From: JAAYJT01 sp037445555
GTDB lineage: Bacteria; Bacteroidota; Bacteroidia; Bacteroidales; JAAYJT01
NCBI GenBank assembly: GCA_037445555.1
Contig: JBBIKG010000004.1
Span: forward strand, 62,001-126,000
Length of the DNA stretch: 64,000 nucleotides
Reading direction: 5' to 3'
Shown: positions 27,699 to 37,551 of the stretch, one piece after another
Position numbering within the stretch: position 1 is the stretch's first letter
Layout: each line of letters starts with the position of its first letter
Program-made: the position numbers and the translations under genes
The notes under the pieces: generated by a model
The model's database searches: none
Seen by the model: only the letters and a program-made list of their open reading frames with translations
What the model was told of the DNA's origin: nothing

Positions 27699-29089
27699 AT
27701 GAAACAAAAACAGCCCCGATATAAAATTCTACAAAGGGGAACAAGTCCCCGTCGAGCTACATAAAGTCGTGGTCGTGCGAAAGCTTCATCTTAATCCCAT
27801 TGAAGAGCGATTAGCTGCCATGAAAGCCGCCGGATACAACACCTTCGGGTTGAGCACCAACGATATTTTCTGGATATGCTTACCGATTCAGGCACTAATG
27901 CCATGAGCGACAACCCGGTGGCATCGATGCTCCAGGCCGACGATGCCTACGCAGGTTCTCAAAGCTTCTACCGTATGGAGCGGTCCTTGCAGGAAGTGTT
28001 CGGAAAAAAATACGTACTTCCGGCGCATCAGGGTCGTGCTGCCGAAAATATTATTTCGCAGGTTTTCATTAAGCCGGGAGATGTCATTCCGATGAATTAT
28101 CGTTTCACAACCATCAAAGAGCATTTGATGCTCAACGGGGGTACGGTGCTCGAATCTACACTGACCAGGCACTGAAAATCAAAAGCCAGGAGCTGTTTAA
28201 GGGAAACATTAACATCGCTAAATTAAATGCGGTTTTTCATGAGTATGGTGCTGAAAGAGTGGCATTCGTCAGGATGGAGGCCTCCACAAACCTGATCGGT
28301 GGGCAGCTGTTTTCGATGCAGAACATCCGTGAAGTTCGTAAAATCTGTGACGCCTACGGCGTTATGATGTTTCTCGACACCAGTCTCATTGGCGAGAATG
28401 CATATATGATCAGACAGCGGGAGTCGGAGTTCAGGCAGGCGGCAATCAAAGACATACTCCTCGAAATGTGCAGTTATTTTGAGCTGATTTATTTTTCAAG
28501 CCGCTAGATCAGCTCAACCCGAGGCGGTGGGATACTGACAAACAGTTATGATCTTTTCCTTAAAATGCGCGATCTGCTTGTATTGTATGAAGGCTTCCTG
28601 ACCTATGGTGGTATGTCAGTGCGGGAAATAGAAGCCATGACTGTCGGAATTCAGGAAACATGTGATGACACGGTCATCAGCCAATCGCCGTCCTTTATTG
28701 AGTATACCGTAAATGCACTAGATGCGGCAGGCATACCCTTCATCACCACGGCCGGCGCCCTGGCTGCAGCCTTGTTTATTGTGTAGGGCTGCCGCGGAAT
28801 GGAACGCGGAACCATTTCAAGCATACGTGACGAGAGCGGAAACGACATAATTGCTGATATGGAGTTATTACGTTTGGCTTTTCTGCGTCGGGTCTTTACA
28901 CTGTCTCAAACAAAATTTGTGATCGACAGACTTATTTGGCTGTTCGAAAACCGGCAACTCATTGGCGGCCTTGAGTGGGTGAAAGAGCCTCCGTTATTAC
29001 GTTTCTTCATGGGTGGGCTAAGGCCCGCATCCAATTGGCTTCAAACGCTGGTTGAAAAGCTCAGGTCCGATTTCGGCAACTCGCTGTAA
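27699..29089 (+). pseudogene. decayed tryptophanase / tyrosine phenol-lyase family gene
   Basis: Fragments of a PLP beta-eliminating lyase occur in the correct order but in different frames. Segment 1 (from 27721) reads FYKGEQVPVELHKVVVVRK and AAMKAAGYNTFGLSTNDIF. A frameshift near 27870 leads to MLTDSGTNAMSDNP ... AYAGSQSFYRMERSLQEVFG and LPAHQGRAAENI. A second shift near 28155 leads to RMEASTNLIGGQLFSM. In that third frame two TAG stops occur, at 28505 and 28784. Near 28750 roughly 25 family residues (the GGHAVFLD region) are missing. The C-terminal MERGTISS and LRRVFTL blocks are recognisable. The N-terminus is also out of frame with the ATG. The gene cannot make a working enzyme. Confidence 0.9.
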
Positions 29090-29126
29090 GCAAAGGCCTT
29101 CGTCAAAAAAGATTTTACGTATGTTG

Positions 29127-29155
29127 AGGCTGCCCTTTTAGGGCAGCCTTTTTAG
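29127..29155 (+). terminator. intrinsic terminator after the pseudogene
   Basis: AGGCTGCCC (29127-29135) and GGGCAGCCT (29141-29149) with a 5-nt loop, followed by TTTTTAG. Confidence 0.8.
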
Positions 29156-29169
29156 TGTCATCCAAAGGG

Positions 29170-29925
29170 TTATTCGGCCTTGGGAGCTATTATTTTGGCG
29201 GTAAGGAACTCGGCATTCATGCGGGCGATGGTTGCCACCGAGATACCTTTGGGGCATTCAGCCTGGCAGGCATAGGTGTTGCTGCAGTTTCCAAATCCCA
29301 GCTTATCCATCTCGGCTACCATCTTTTGAACGCGTTCGGTGGCTTCAATCCTGCCCTGAGGCAGGATGGCAAGCTGGTATACCTTGGCCGAAACAAACAG
29401 CATGGCCGAGCTGTTTTTGCATGCGGCTACACAAGCTCCGCATCCTATACAGACAGCGGCATCAAAGGCTTTATCCGACAAGGTTTTGCAAATCGGGATA
29501 GTATTGGATTCAATAGCTGAACCGGTATCCACCGAAATGTAACCACCTGCAGCAATGATACGGTCAAATGCGTTCCGGTTAACGATGAGATCCTTAATTA
29601 CCGGAAATGCTTTGGCCCGCCAGGGTTCGATTACAATGGTATCACCATCTTTGAAGGAGCGCATCCTCAGCTCGCAGGTAGTTGTCTTGCCTTCAGGACC
29701 GTGCGGGTGGCCATTGATATACAGGCCGCAGCTGCCGCAGATACCCTCTCTGCAGTCGTGATCAAAGGCAACCGGGTCTTTGCCTTCGGTTGCCAGATTT
29801 TTATTGAGGGCGTCCATCATTTCGAGAAATCCCATTTCGGGCAAAACGCTATCGAGCGTGTAGCTGCAGAACTTCCCTTTTGATTTTTCGTTTTTCTGCC
29901 TCCATATTTTGAGATTGATTTTCAT
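29170..29925 (-). CDS. sdhB: succinate dehydrogenase/fumarate reductase iron-sulfur subunit
   Basis: Electron-transfer subunit between the flavoprotein and the membrane cytochrome. The start is ATG 29923-29925 (MKINLKIWRQKNEK), giving 251 residues; an upstream in-frame extension overlaps the flavoprotein gene and is not plausible. Cluster ligands are visible: the 2Fe-2S group in CREGICGSCG plus a later TTCEL, and the C-terminal group in CIGCGACVAAC and CQAECPKG. It is the last gene of the cytochrome-flavoprotein-FeS operon. Whether the complex runs forward or as a fumarate reductase cannot be told from sequence alone. Confidence 0.95.
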   Translation of the reverse strand: MKINLKIWRQKNEKSKGKFCSYTLDSVLPEMGFLEMMDALNKNLATEGKDPVAFDHDCREGICGSCGLYINGHPHGPEGKTTTCELRMRSFKDGDTIVIEPWRAKAFPVIKDLIVNRNAFDRIIAAGGYISVDTGSAIESNTIPICKTLSDKAFDAAVCIGCGACVAACKNSSAMLFVSAKVYQLAILPQGRIEATERVQKMVAEMDKLGFGNCSNTYACQAECPKGISVATIARMNAEFLTAKIIAPKAE

Positions 29926-29965
29926 CGCTGGTGTTGTTTTTCGTTGACAAAATTCTCGGAATTGA

Positions 29966-31885
29966 TTAACTGTAGCTTCTTTCTTTAAGTTCGACAAACT
30001 CAAATTGGAGGTCTTCTTTGTAAAGCGCCGGTTCCTGGTCGTCGCCTTTATATTCCCACGCCGACACATAGCTGTATTTGGCATCGTTTCGTTTTGCTTC
30101 GCCGGTTTCCGTTTGGCTCTCTTCGCGGAAATGCGCACCACAGCTTTCGTTGCGGTCCAGGGCATCGATCATCATCAACCTGCCTACCTTAAAGAAGGCT
30201 ACCATGCGAATGGCCTTTTCAAGTTCCTGGTTCAGTTCATCAGCTGTGTCAGCCACCAACAGATCGCTCCAGAATTCTTTTTCAAGGCCTCCCAGCATTT
30301 TCAAACCTTCTTTTAATCCTGCTTCATTGCGCACCATACCACAATGATCCCACATGATCTTACCCAGCCGCTTGTGAAATGTTCCAGGAGTTTGTCTTCC
30401 TTTGATGGAGAGCAGCTTATCTATTAACTCACTGACTTCCTTTTCGGCTTTTTCAAATTCAGGCAGGTCGGTTTTTATTCTGGGAACCTTGATCTGATCC
30501 GAGAGATAATCACTGACGGTGTATGGAATTACAAAATAGCCATCACCTGAGCATTGCATAAGTGAGGCTGCCCCAAGGCGATTGGCTCCGTGAACGCTGA
30601 AGTTTGCCTCGCCGGCTGCAAAAAGCCCGGGTATGGTAGTCATCAGGTTATAATCGACCCAAAGTCCGCCCATGGTGTAATGACCGGCGGGATATATGCG
30701 CATAGGCTCTTTGTAGGGATTAGTGCCTGCTATTTTTTCGTACATTTCAAACAGGTTGCCATATTTGTCCTCAATGGCTTTTTCGCCTTGCTTCTTAATG
30801 GCATCTCTGAAGTCAAGATAAACCGAAAGACCTGTTTCGCCCACGCCATAGCCGGCATCGCACCGTTCTTTGGCTGCGCGCGATGCCACATCGCGGGGCA
30901 CCAGGTTGCCGAAAGCAGGATAGCGTCTTTCAAGATAGTAGTCACGTTCGTCGTCGGGTATATCGTTAGGATGACGCTTGTCACCTTTCTGTTTGGGTAC
31001 CCACACCCTGCCATCGTTCCGGAGCGATTCGGACATAAGAGTCAGCTTGCTTTGAAAATCGTTAAGCATGGGTATGCTGGTAGGGTGAATCTGTATAAAA
31101 CTCGGATTGGCAAACAGCGCACCGTTTTTGTATCCGATCCATGCTGCAGAAGCATTACTGTTTACGGCAAGTGTCGAAAGGTAGTAAACGGTTCCGTATC
31201 CTCCTGTGGCGAATACCACAGCATGGGCGCCATGACGTTCAAGTTGTCCGGTGATGAGGTTGCGGACAATGATGCCGCGCGCTCTGCCGTCCACAATGAC
31301 CAGATCAAGCATCTCGCGCCTCGGGTACATGGTGACTGTTTTCGCGGCAATCTGCCTACTTAATGAGCTGTAGGCGCCCAATATGCATTGTTGTCCGGTT
31401 TGACCCTTGGCATAAAAGGTTCTCGAAACCTGTACTCCGCCAAACGAGCGGGTAGTGAGTGCTCCGCCGTAGTCGCGGGCAAACGGAACGCCAAGTGCAG
31501 TGAAATGGTCAATTACGTAATTACTCACTTCGGCAGCGCGATATACATCTGCCTCACGCGAACGATAGTCGCCACCTTTAATCATATCGTAAAACAACCG
31601 ATATACGCTGTCGCCATCATTACGATAGTTTTTTGCAGCGTTGATCCCTCCCTGTGCGGCTACGCTATGCGCCCGACGGGGCGTATCCTGATAACAGAAT
31701 ACCTTCACATTATAGCCCATTTCGCCAAGTGCTGAAGCGGCTCCCGCGCCTGCCAGGCCAGTGCCGACAACAATAATGTCGAGTTTTTTCTTGTTGGCCG
31801 GATTAACCAGGCGAAGCGAGGCTTTATGTCTATCCCACTTTTGGGCTAACGGGCCTGCAGGCACTTTTGCATCAAGCTTTGTCAT
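29966..31885 (-). CDS. sdhA: succinate dehydrogenase/fumarate reductase flavoprotein subunit
   Basis: Catalytic FAD subunit, 639 residues. FAD-binding VVGTGLAGAGAASALGEMGY lies near residue 38, and the covalent-flavin His is in RRAHSVAAQGGINA. Active-site blocks include IQIHPTSIP and PRDVASRAAKERCDAG. The capping and C-terminal domains end with NESCGAHFREESQTETGEAKRND. It lies 46 bp after the cytochrome gene and 40 bp before the Fe-S gene. With mdh and maeB it fits reduction of fumarate to succinate in fermentation. Confidence 0.96.
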   Translation of the reverse strand: MTKLDAKVPAGPLAQKWDRHKASLRLVNPANKKKLDIIVVGTGLAGAGAASALGEMGYNVKVFCYQDTPRRAHSVAAQGGINAAKNYRNDGDSVYRLFYDMIKGGDYRSREADVYRAAEVSNYVIDHFTALGVPFARDYGGALTTRSFGGVQVSRTFYAKGQTGQQCILGAYSSLSRQIAAKTVTMYPRREMLDLVIVDGRARGIIVRNLITGQLERHGAHAVVFATGGYGTVYYLSTLAVNSNASAAWIGYKNGALFANPSFIQIHPTSIPMLNDFQSKLTLMSESLRNDGRVWVPKQKGDKRHPNDIPDDERDYYLERRYPAFGNLVPRDVASRAAKERCDAGYGVGETGLSVYLDFRDAIKKQGEKAIEDKYGNLFEMYEKIAGTNPYKEPMRIYPAGHYTMGGLWVDYNLMTTIPGLFAAGEANFSVHGANRLGAASLMQCSGDGYFVIPYTVSDYLSDQIKVPRIKTDLPEFEKAEKEVSELIDKLLSIKGRQTPGTFHKRLGKIMWDHCGMVRNEAGLKEGLKMLGGLEKEFWSDLLVADTADELNQELEKAIRMVAFFKVGRLMMIDALDRNESCGAHFREESQTETGEAKRNDAKYSYVSAWEYKGDDQEPALYKEDLQFEFVELKERSYS

Positions 31886-31931
31886 ATCTGGATAAATTAG
31901 AAATTATACAAGACGATCTGATTGCCTTCCC

Positions 31932-32600
31932 TTACCTCAGAAAAAGGTAATATACCGGAATCCATGAAAATCCAAGGAATATTATAGCTGCATAGATGTT
32001 GCTGAATACTTTTACTGCCGGTGTGTACCTGTTGTGATTCAGGCCAAGGGTCTGGAACCCTGACTGAAGGGCATGTGACAAATGAAAAGCAAGAAAAACA
32101 AACGATACCAGGTAAAATAAAGAATAAAGGGGTGTGCTGAACAAAGTAACAACCCGGGGGTAGAAGTCATGCACATTAGTCATTTCAGCCGGAAGGTGCG
32201 CCAGGCCTATCTTAATGGCATAAAAATGCCATAGGTGAAATAACAAAAAGATGAAGGTAATCACTCCTGTATGGAACATGTACTTAGACATGAAATGGGT
32301 TGATGACTTTTGTGCCACCTTGTAGCCAACCGGCCGGGCCAACCAGTTTTGAATAGTGAGAAACACTCCGATCAGCATGTGGACAATGAAGGCGGAAAAC
32401 AAAACAATTTCCATCACCTTGATAAGCGGGTTGGATGTAAGAAAGTGGACTGCGGCACGAAAAGCGTCTCCACCATCGGCCCTTGTCAAAAGAAGATTTA
32501 TGCTCATGTGCATCGCCAGAAAAAGGAGCAGGAACAACCCCGCTAATGCTGTGATAACCTTTTTGCCAATGGAGGCGAGTTTAAATGTCAGCTTACTCAT
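31932..32600 (-). CDS. sdhC: succinate dehydrogenase/fumarate reductase cytochrome b subunit
   Basis: Five-helix b558-type membrane anchor, 222 residues, that exchanges electrons with quinone. Membrane segments include ITALAGLFLLLFLAMHMSIN, VLFSAFIVHMLIGVFLTI, FIFLLFHLWHFYAIKIG and YLVSFVFLAFHLSHALQSGF. The histidines in LFLAMHMS, FIVHMLIG, LLFHLWHFY and LAFHLSHAL are likely haem ligands. It is the first gene of the operon, as is usual for the Bacteroidota and epsilon-proteobacterial type. Confidence 0.93.
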   Translation of the reverse strand: MSKLTFKLASIGKKVITALAGLFLLLFLAMHMSINLLLTRADGGDAFRAAVHFLTSNPLIKVMEIVLFSAFIVHMLIGVFLTIQNWLARPVGYKVAQKSSTHFMSKYMFHTGVITFIFLLFHLWHFYAIKIGLAHLPAEMTNVHDFYPRVVTLFSTPLYSLFYLVSFVFLAFHLSHALQSGFQTLGLNHNRYTPAVKVFSNIYAAIIFLGFSWIPVYYLFLR

Positions 32601-32680
32601 AATAGCAAATGATTTATGAATGACTCTGGTTAAAATGACATGTCCTGAAATTTTCTTTCTTTTGTGGGGCAGATGGCGAA

Positions 32681-32688
32681 CAAATGTA
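32681..32688 (-). promoter_or_regulatory. putative -7 box (TACATTTG) for sdhCAB
   Basis: Minus-strand TAnnTTTG match 81 bp before the sdhC start. Confidence 0.45.
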
Positions 32689-32747
32689 ATGACAAATATT
32701 TTTTTTTGACACCATACTGCTAATTTGAAGTTAATCTAAATAATAAC

Positions 32748-34037
32748 GTGATGAGGTATCCCAGGATAGATTCTGTTTTTTTTACCGAAAATCGTTCGCA
32801 GCTGGTTGAAAGGCTTAAGCCCGACTCGGTTGCCGTGGTAAATTCAAACGATGCGATGCCGCGCAACGGCGACCAGAATTTCCCGTTCAGGCAAAATTCC
32901 GATCTTTTCTACCTGACAGGGCTTGACCAGGAACAATGTATGCTTGTACTTTGCCCTGGGCACCCTTTGCCGGCCATGCGTGAAATAATTTTTATTCCGA
33001 AGGTCAGTCGGGACCAGGTGATATGGTACGGCCGGAAATATACTCTCGAAGATGCCACAAAGATTTCAGGAGTTAAAACAGTAAAATACCTCGACGAGTT
33101 TGATGTTACTTTCAAAGACCTTATGTCAAGAAATGAACGTATTTACCTCAACCAAAACGACTACCCGAAATATGTTACCGAGGTTCCTTACCGCGATCTG
33201 AGGTTTGGTCAAAAAGTCAGGATTGATTTTCCGGCACATCAGACCGAACGGCTTTTTCCTATCATGACCGAGCTCAGGCTCATCAAAAAACCCGTGGAGA
33301 TAGAGCTGATACGCAAAGCTTGCCATCTCACCAAACAGGCATTTATCCGAAGCCTGTCGTTCATCAGGCCAGGAGTGATGGAATACGAAATAGAGGCAGA
33401 ACTCATTCATGAGTTTATCCGCGGGGGTGCAACGGGTCATTCCTATGCGCCCATTATCGCATCAGGCGCTGATGCCTGCATCCTTCACTACAACGTAAAT
33501 AACAAGCATTGCAATGACGGCGATATGGTGCTGATGGATTTTGGCGCCGAATATGCCAATTACTCAGCCGATTGCAGCCGCACGGTTCCAGTTAGCGGGA
33601 AATACTCTGTTCGTCAGCTGCAGTGTTACGAAGCTGTGCTGAGGGTGCTCAAATCAGCAGTCAAAATGCTTGTGCCCGGGGTCACCCTTGATCAGGTGCA
33701 GGCTAAGGTGTGCTCGCTGATTGATCAGGAATGTATTGGGCTGGGACTTTATAGCGAAGAAGACAAGAAAAACTCCCCTGACCGTCCGCTTCACTTGGAC
33801 TATTTCATGCACGGGGTATCGCATTTTCTTGGATTAGATGTGCACGACTCCGGCAATCGGCAGGTAGTGCTGAGGAAGGGCATGGTTGTGACCTGCGAAC
33901 CTGCCATATATATTGAAAAGGAAGGGATTGGGATACGTCTGGAAAATGACATCCTGGTGGACGATGACCCTGTGGATCTTATGGCTGATATCCCGATAGA
34001 GCCCTACGAGATAGAACTGTTGATGAGTCGCCAGTAA
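32748..34037 (+). CDS. Xaa-Pro aminopeptidase (M24B), copy 1
   Basis: Cleaves N-terminal residues before proline. Of 429 residues, about 1-170 form the aminopeptidase P N-terminal domain (FPFRQNSDLFYLTGL). The rest is the pita-bread metallopeptidase, with metal ligands in MDFGAEYANYSADCSRTVP, HGVSHFLGLDVHD, TCEPAIYIE and GIRLENDILV. It is followed 80 bp later by a divergent paralogue on the same strand. Confidence 0.92.
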   Translation: MMRYPRIDSVFFTENRSQLVERLKPDSVAVVNSNDAMPRNGDQNFPFRQNSDLFYLTGLDQEQCMLVLCPGHPLPAMREIIFIPKVSRDQVIWYGRKYTLEDATKISGVKTVKYLDEFDVTFKDLMSRNERIYLNQNDYPKYVTEVPYRDLRFGQKVRIDFPAHQTERLFPIMTELRLIKKPVEIELIRKACHLTKQAFIRSLSFIRPGVMEYEIEAELIHEFIRGGATGHSYAPIIASGADACILHYNVNNKHCNDGDMVLMDFGAEYANYSADCSRTVPVSGKYSVRQLQCYEAVLRVLKSAVKMLVPGVTLDQVQAKVCSLIDQECIGLGLYSEEDKKNSPDRPLHLDYFMHGVSHFLGLDVHDSGNRQVVLRKGMVVTCEPAIYIEKEGIGIRLENDILVDDDPVDLMADIPIEPYEIELLMSRQ

Positions 34038-34117
34038 AACTTGCTCCCCTGTGAAACCCCAAATAGGCAATGTAAAAATCCGGCTTTTGAAATTATGTAC
34101 CAAATCATATAACACAA

Positions 34118-35512
34118 ATGTTCCCAAAATCGATTTATGTAAAAAGGCGTCGCCGCCTCAGACGCAGTATGCGATCAGGCATACTTTTATTTTTAGGCAA
34201 CCCGGAAGCATCGATGAATTATCCGGCAAACACCTACCACTACCGGCAGGATAGCAATTTTCTCTATTTCTTCGGTCACAGCATGGCCGGTCTGGCAGCC
34301 GTAATTGATATCGATAACAAAACGGAAATATTGTTTGGAAATGATGTTGACATTGACGACATCATCTGGATGGGCCCCCAGGAAAGTATTAAGTCAAAAG
34401 CCGAAAGAGTTGGTGTGGCCAGGTCCGAACCTTTCGATAGACTATCAGAAATAATATCGGATGCCATAAGAAAAGGTCGCCGGATTCATTTTACCCCGCC
34501 CTACCGCGCAAATAACAAGCTGCTGCTCGAGAAACTTCTTGGTATCCATCCCTCCTGCCTGAAAGATCACAGCTCTGTGGAGCTTATCAAGGCCATTGTT
34601 GCTTTGCGTTCGGTTAAGGATCGTTATGAAATTGCCGAGCTGGAAAAAGCAGCACTTACAGGATACGAAATGCACACTTCTGCCATGAAAATGGCAAAAC
34701 CCGGAGTGAAAGAACAGCAAATTGCCGGCCACATCGAAGGGATTGCACTCAAACAGGGGAATGGAGTTTCGTTTCCTGTGATTCTTTCGGTGCGTGGAGA
34801 AACCCTGCACAACCATTGCCACAAAAACATCATGCTAAACGGCGATCTTCTGCTGGTGGACGCCGGAGCAGCAACCAATATGGATTATGCCTGCGACTAT
34901 ACACGAACGATTCCGGTAAATGGTAAGTTTACACCGAAGCAAAAAACCATTTACGAAATAGTACTTCGCGCCAATCAGCAAGCCATAGAGGCGATTAAGC
35001 CAGGGGTAAAATATCTTGACATTCATCTACTTGCCTGCCATGTGGTGGCTCAGGGACTCATAGAAGCCGGGCTTATGAAAGGCAATTCCGCCGAGGCGGT
35101 AAAAGCCGGTGCACATGCTTTGTTTTTTCCTCACGGACTGGGGCATATGATGGGGCTGGATGTACACGACATGGAAGACATTGGTCAGATTTATGTGGGG
35201 TATGACGACGAAGTCAGGCCAAGCACCCAGTTTGGCACGGCATACCTCCGGCTGGGTCGCCGGCTGCAGCCAGGTTTTGTGCTGACCGTGGAGCCCGGGA
35301 TCTACTTCATACCTTCGCTTATCGACTTGTGGAAGGCAGAAAACAAACACGCCGAATTTATCAACTATGATTTGGTGGAAGAGTTTAAAAGCTTTGGAGG
35401 CATCCGCATCGAAGATGGCGTGCTCGTAACCACCGACGGTTGTCGCGTCCTCGGCAAGCCCGTGCCTAAGACAGTTGACGATATTGAGGCTATTATGGCC
35501 CAAAACCGGTAG
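34118..35512 (+). CDS. Xaa-Pro aminopeptidase (M24B), copy 2
   Basis: A second aminopeptidase P family protein of 464 residues with the same two-domain plan. The N-terminal domain has YHYRQDSNFLYFFGHS. The metal-ligand blocks are VDAGAATNMDYACDYTRTIP, FFPHGLGHMMGLDVHDME, LTVEPGIYFIP and GGIRIEDGVLVTTDG. It carries an insertion between the last two His/Glu blocks (DDEVRPSTQFGTAYLRLGR) absent from copy 1, so the pair are diverged paralogues, not a recent duplication. Substrates may differ. Confidence 0.92.
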   Translation: MFPKSIYVKRRRRLRRSMRSGILLFLGNPEASMNYPANTYHYRQDSNFLYFFGHSMAGLAAVIDIDNKTEILFGNDVDIDDIIWMGPQESIKSKAERVGVARSEPFDRLSEIISDAIRKGRRIHFTPPYRANNKLLLEKLLGIHPSCLKDHSSVELIKAIVALRSVKDRYEIAELEKAALTGYEMHTSAMKMAKPGVKEQQIAGHIEGIALKQGNGVSFPVILSVRGETLHNHCHKNIMLNGDLLLVDAGAATNMDYACDYTRTIPVNGKFTPKQKTIYEIVLRANQQAIEAIKPGVKYLDIHLLACHVVAQGLIEAGLMKGNSAEAVKAGAHALFFPHGLGHMMGLDVHDMEDIGQIYVGYDDEVRPSTQFGTAYLRLGRRLQPGFVLTVEPGIYFIPSLIDLWKAENKHAEFINYDLVEEFKSFGGIRIEDGVLVTTDGCRVLGKPVPKTVDDIEAIMAQNR

Positions 35513-35554
35513 GGAATCCGTATCGTCTGTATCATTGTTAAGTAAACGTAGAAC

Positions 35555-36352
35555 ATGGGTGAATTTATTCATTTCAATGGGCAGCCTTTGCACTATACCG
35601 ATACAGGCAGTGGCCCGGCGGTTATTTTGCTGCATGGCTTTACTGAATCCCTTTTAATCTGGGATGATTACGCGCAGCTGCTTTCGAACAATTTTAGGGT
35701 CATCTGCATTGATATGCCTGGCCATGGCCGTAGTGCAAACCTGTCCGAAGTTCATTCGATGGATATGATGGCCGAGGCAGTGTATGCGGTTTTGTCAAAA
35801 CTTGGTGTTCTGCAGTGTGTAATGCTCGGACACAGCATGGGCGGATATGTTGCACTGTCCTTTGCCCAAACATATTCCGAAATGCTTAAAGGCCTGGTGC
35901 TTTTTCATTCGCAGGCCGAAGCGGATGATGAAGTGGCCATTGCAAGCCGAAATCGTGCTGTTGCGCTGATAAAAGCTGACCGTATGGGTTTCCTGCGGCA
36001 ATTTATAACTGAATTGTTTGCTCCTGACAACCGCCAGCGGCTAGGTGCGCAGATTGAAGTGCTAAAAAACCAGGCGGGAAGCCTTTCATCAAAAGGGTTA
36101 ATTGCAGCTCTTGAAGGGATGAAGTCTCGTAAGTGTCACAAATCACTGCTTGGCACCTTCGATTTCCCTGTGCTTTTCATTGCAGGAAAAAAAGATAGCC
36201 GCATTCCGTTTGAGAAAGTGATGGAGCAGGCAGGATTGCCAAAACATTCGGAATTGCTTGCCCTGAATGATGTTGGCCACATGGGGTATCTCGAAGCTTC
36301 CGAAACTGTTTTGGAGGTAATCCGTGATTTCTGCAGGAGAGTTTTACTGTAG
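35555..36352 (+). CDS. alpha/beta hydrolase
   Basis: A 265-residue alpha/beta hydrolase fold protein. The oxyanion loop is in LLHGFTESLLIWDDY, the nucleophile Ser in MLGHSMGGYVALSFA, a probable acid Asp in AGKKDSRIPFEKV and the catalytic His in NDVGHMGYLEASE. There is no signal peptide, so it acts in the cytosol. The substrate cannot be assigned. It ends in a 9-bp tail-to-tail overlap with nadD. Confidence 0.88.
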   Translation: MGEFIHFNGQPLHYTDTGSGPAVILLHGFTESLLIWDDYAQLLSNNFRVICIDMPGHGRSANLSEVHSMDMMAEAVYAVLSKLGVLQCVMLGHSMGGYVALSFAQTYSEMLKGLVLFHSQAEADDEVAIASRNRAVALIKADRMGFLRQFITELFAPDNRQRLGAQIEVLKNQAGSLSSKGLIAALEGMKSRKCHKSLLGTFDFPVLFIAGKKDSRIPFEKVMEQAGLPKHSELLALNDVGHMGYLEASETVLEVIRDFCRRVLL

Positions 36353-36940
36353 GTCATTGCCTTCATATAGCTGGTGCCGGGTAATGTATTCAAGCACGGC
36401 GGCGGGCAGCAGGTAGCGAACATCTTGCTTTCGGCTCAGGCTTTTACGGATAAATGATGAAGAAATCTCGATAACGGGCGCCTCCACCCAGGACAGGGGA
36501 AAATCCGAAACCATCGGTGCGCAGGAGGCGTGCAATCTTGGATATACCAGGAATTCAACAAGTTGTGTAATTTGTTCAACGTCTTTCCATTTATTCAGTT
36601 CGCAAACAATATCCGAGCCGATAATCATTGAAAAAAACCTGTCATGAGGCTGAGTAGTTAATACTCGCAATGTATCAATAGTGTATGAGGGTCTCGGCAT
36701 GTTGAATTCCACGTCGCATACCTTAATGCGCTGATCACCTTCAATGGCAAGCTGCGTCATTTTCAGCCGATGTCGGGCGTCAATTAGCTGGTGTTGTTCT
36801 TTCAACGGATTTTGCGGTGTGACAACAAACCACACCTCCTGCAGGTGGGCCTCGTTGAGCATATGCCCGGCGATGATCAGATGCCCAAGGTGAGGCGGAT
36901 TGAATGACCCAAACAGCAGTCCTGTCCTGATCTGTACCAT
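36344..36940 (-). CDS. nadD: nicotinate-nucleotide adenylyltransferase
   Basis: Adenylates nicotinate mononucleotide in NAD synthesis. The 198-residue protein has the nucleotidyltransferase motif GLLFGSFNPPHLGHLII at the N-terminus and the second motif ISSSFIRKSL near residue 170, with MIIGSDIVCELNKW between. It is the last gene of the yicC-gmk-nadD run, 17 bp after gmk. Confidence 0.94.
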   Translation of the reverse strand: MVQIRTGLLFGSFNPPHLGHLIIAGHMLNEAHLQEVWFVVTPQNPLKEQHQLIDARHRLKMTQLAIEGDQRIKVCDVEFNMPRPSYTIDTLRVLTTQPHDRFFSMIIGSDIVCELNKWKDVEQITQLVEFLVYPRLHASCAPMVSDFPLSWVEAPVIEISSSFIRKSLSRKQDVRYLLPAAVLEYITRHQLYEGNDLQ

Positions 36941-36957
36941 TGCTTTCAGTTTCTTAA

Positions 36958-37524
36958 TCAGGAGTTAATGAATTCGTCAACCTTCTGTTCAAGCTCTACC
37001 CGTGCAATGGTGATGTCATTGTTGACCACAATGACATCAAACTGTGAGGCGAATTTCATTTCCCATTCTGCCTTTTCGAGCCGTTTTTGTATGATAGTTT
37101 CTGAGTCGCTCTGGCGCTTGCGCAGACGATATTCCAGGACCTCGATGGATGGCGGCTGAACAAAAACAGCCAGGGCGGTGTCTCCGAAGAACTTTTTCAG
37201 GTTAAGCCCGCCAACCACATCCACATCAAATATTACATGATGGCCATTGCTCCAGATTCTTTCTATTTCGCTTTTCAGGGTTCCGTAAAACATCCCGGGA
37301 TACACCTCTTCCCATTCGACAAATTCGTCATTACTGATTTTTGCCTGAAATTCATCGGCCGTAAGGAAATAGTAATCCACTCCATGTGTTTCATCGCATC
37401 TCGGTGTGCGACTGCATGCCGAGATGCTGAATTCCAGGTCGGCGCGGGCCGCCAGCAGGTATTTGACCATGGTGGTTTTTCCTGAGCCCGAAGGTGCCGA
37501 AACGATAATCATCTTGTTAGCCAT
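36958..37524 (-). CDS. gmk: guanylate kinase
   Basis: Phosphorylates GMP to GDP. The 188-residue protein has the P-loop SAPSGSGKTTMVKYL, the GMP-binding SACSRTPRCDETHGVDYYFLT, and YGTLKSEIERIW with the lid region (RLRKRQSDSETIIQKRL). It lies between yicC (27 bp upstream) and nadD. Confidence 0.96.
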   Translation of the reverse strand: MANKMIIVSAPSGSGKTTMVKYLLAARADLEFSISACSRTPRCDETHGVDYYFLTADEFQAKISNDEFVEWEEVYPGMFYGTLKSEIERIWSNGHHVIFDVDVVGGLNLKKFFGDTALAVFVQPPSIEVLEYRLRKRQSDSETIIQKRLEKAEWEMKFASQFDVIVVNNDITIARVELEQKVDEFINS

Positions 37525-37551
37525 GCAGTACTAAAGTTTGCGCTTGAGGAA

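Noticed and set aside
29926..30165. Extended N-terminus for the Fe-S subunit
   Set aside because: The extension overlaps the sdhA 3' end in another frame and is Lys/Arg-rich without homology to the family.
30590..31363. 257-codon open frame antisense to the flavoprotein gene
   Set aside because: It lies wholly inside sdhA, whose motifs are intact; composition-driven shadow.
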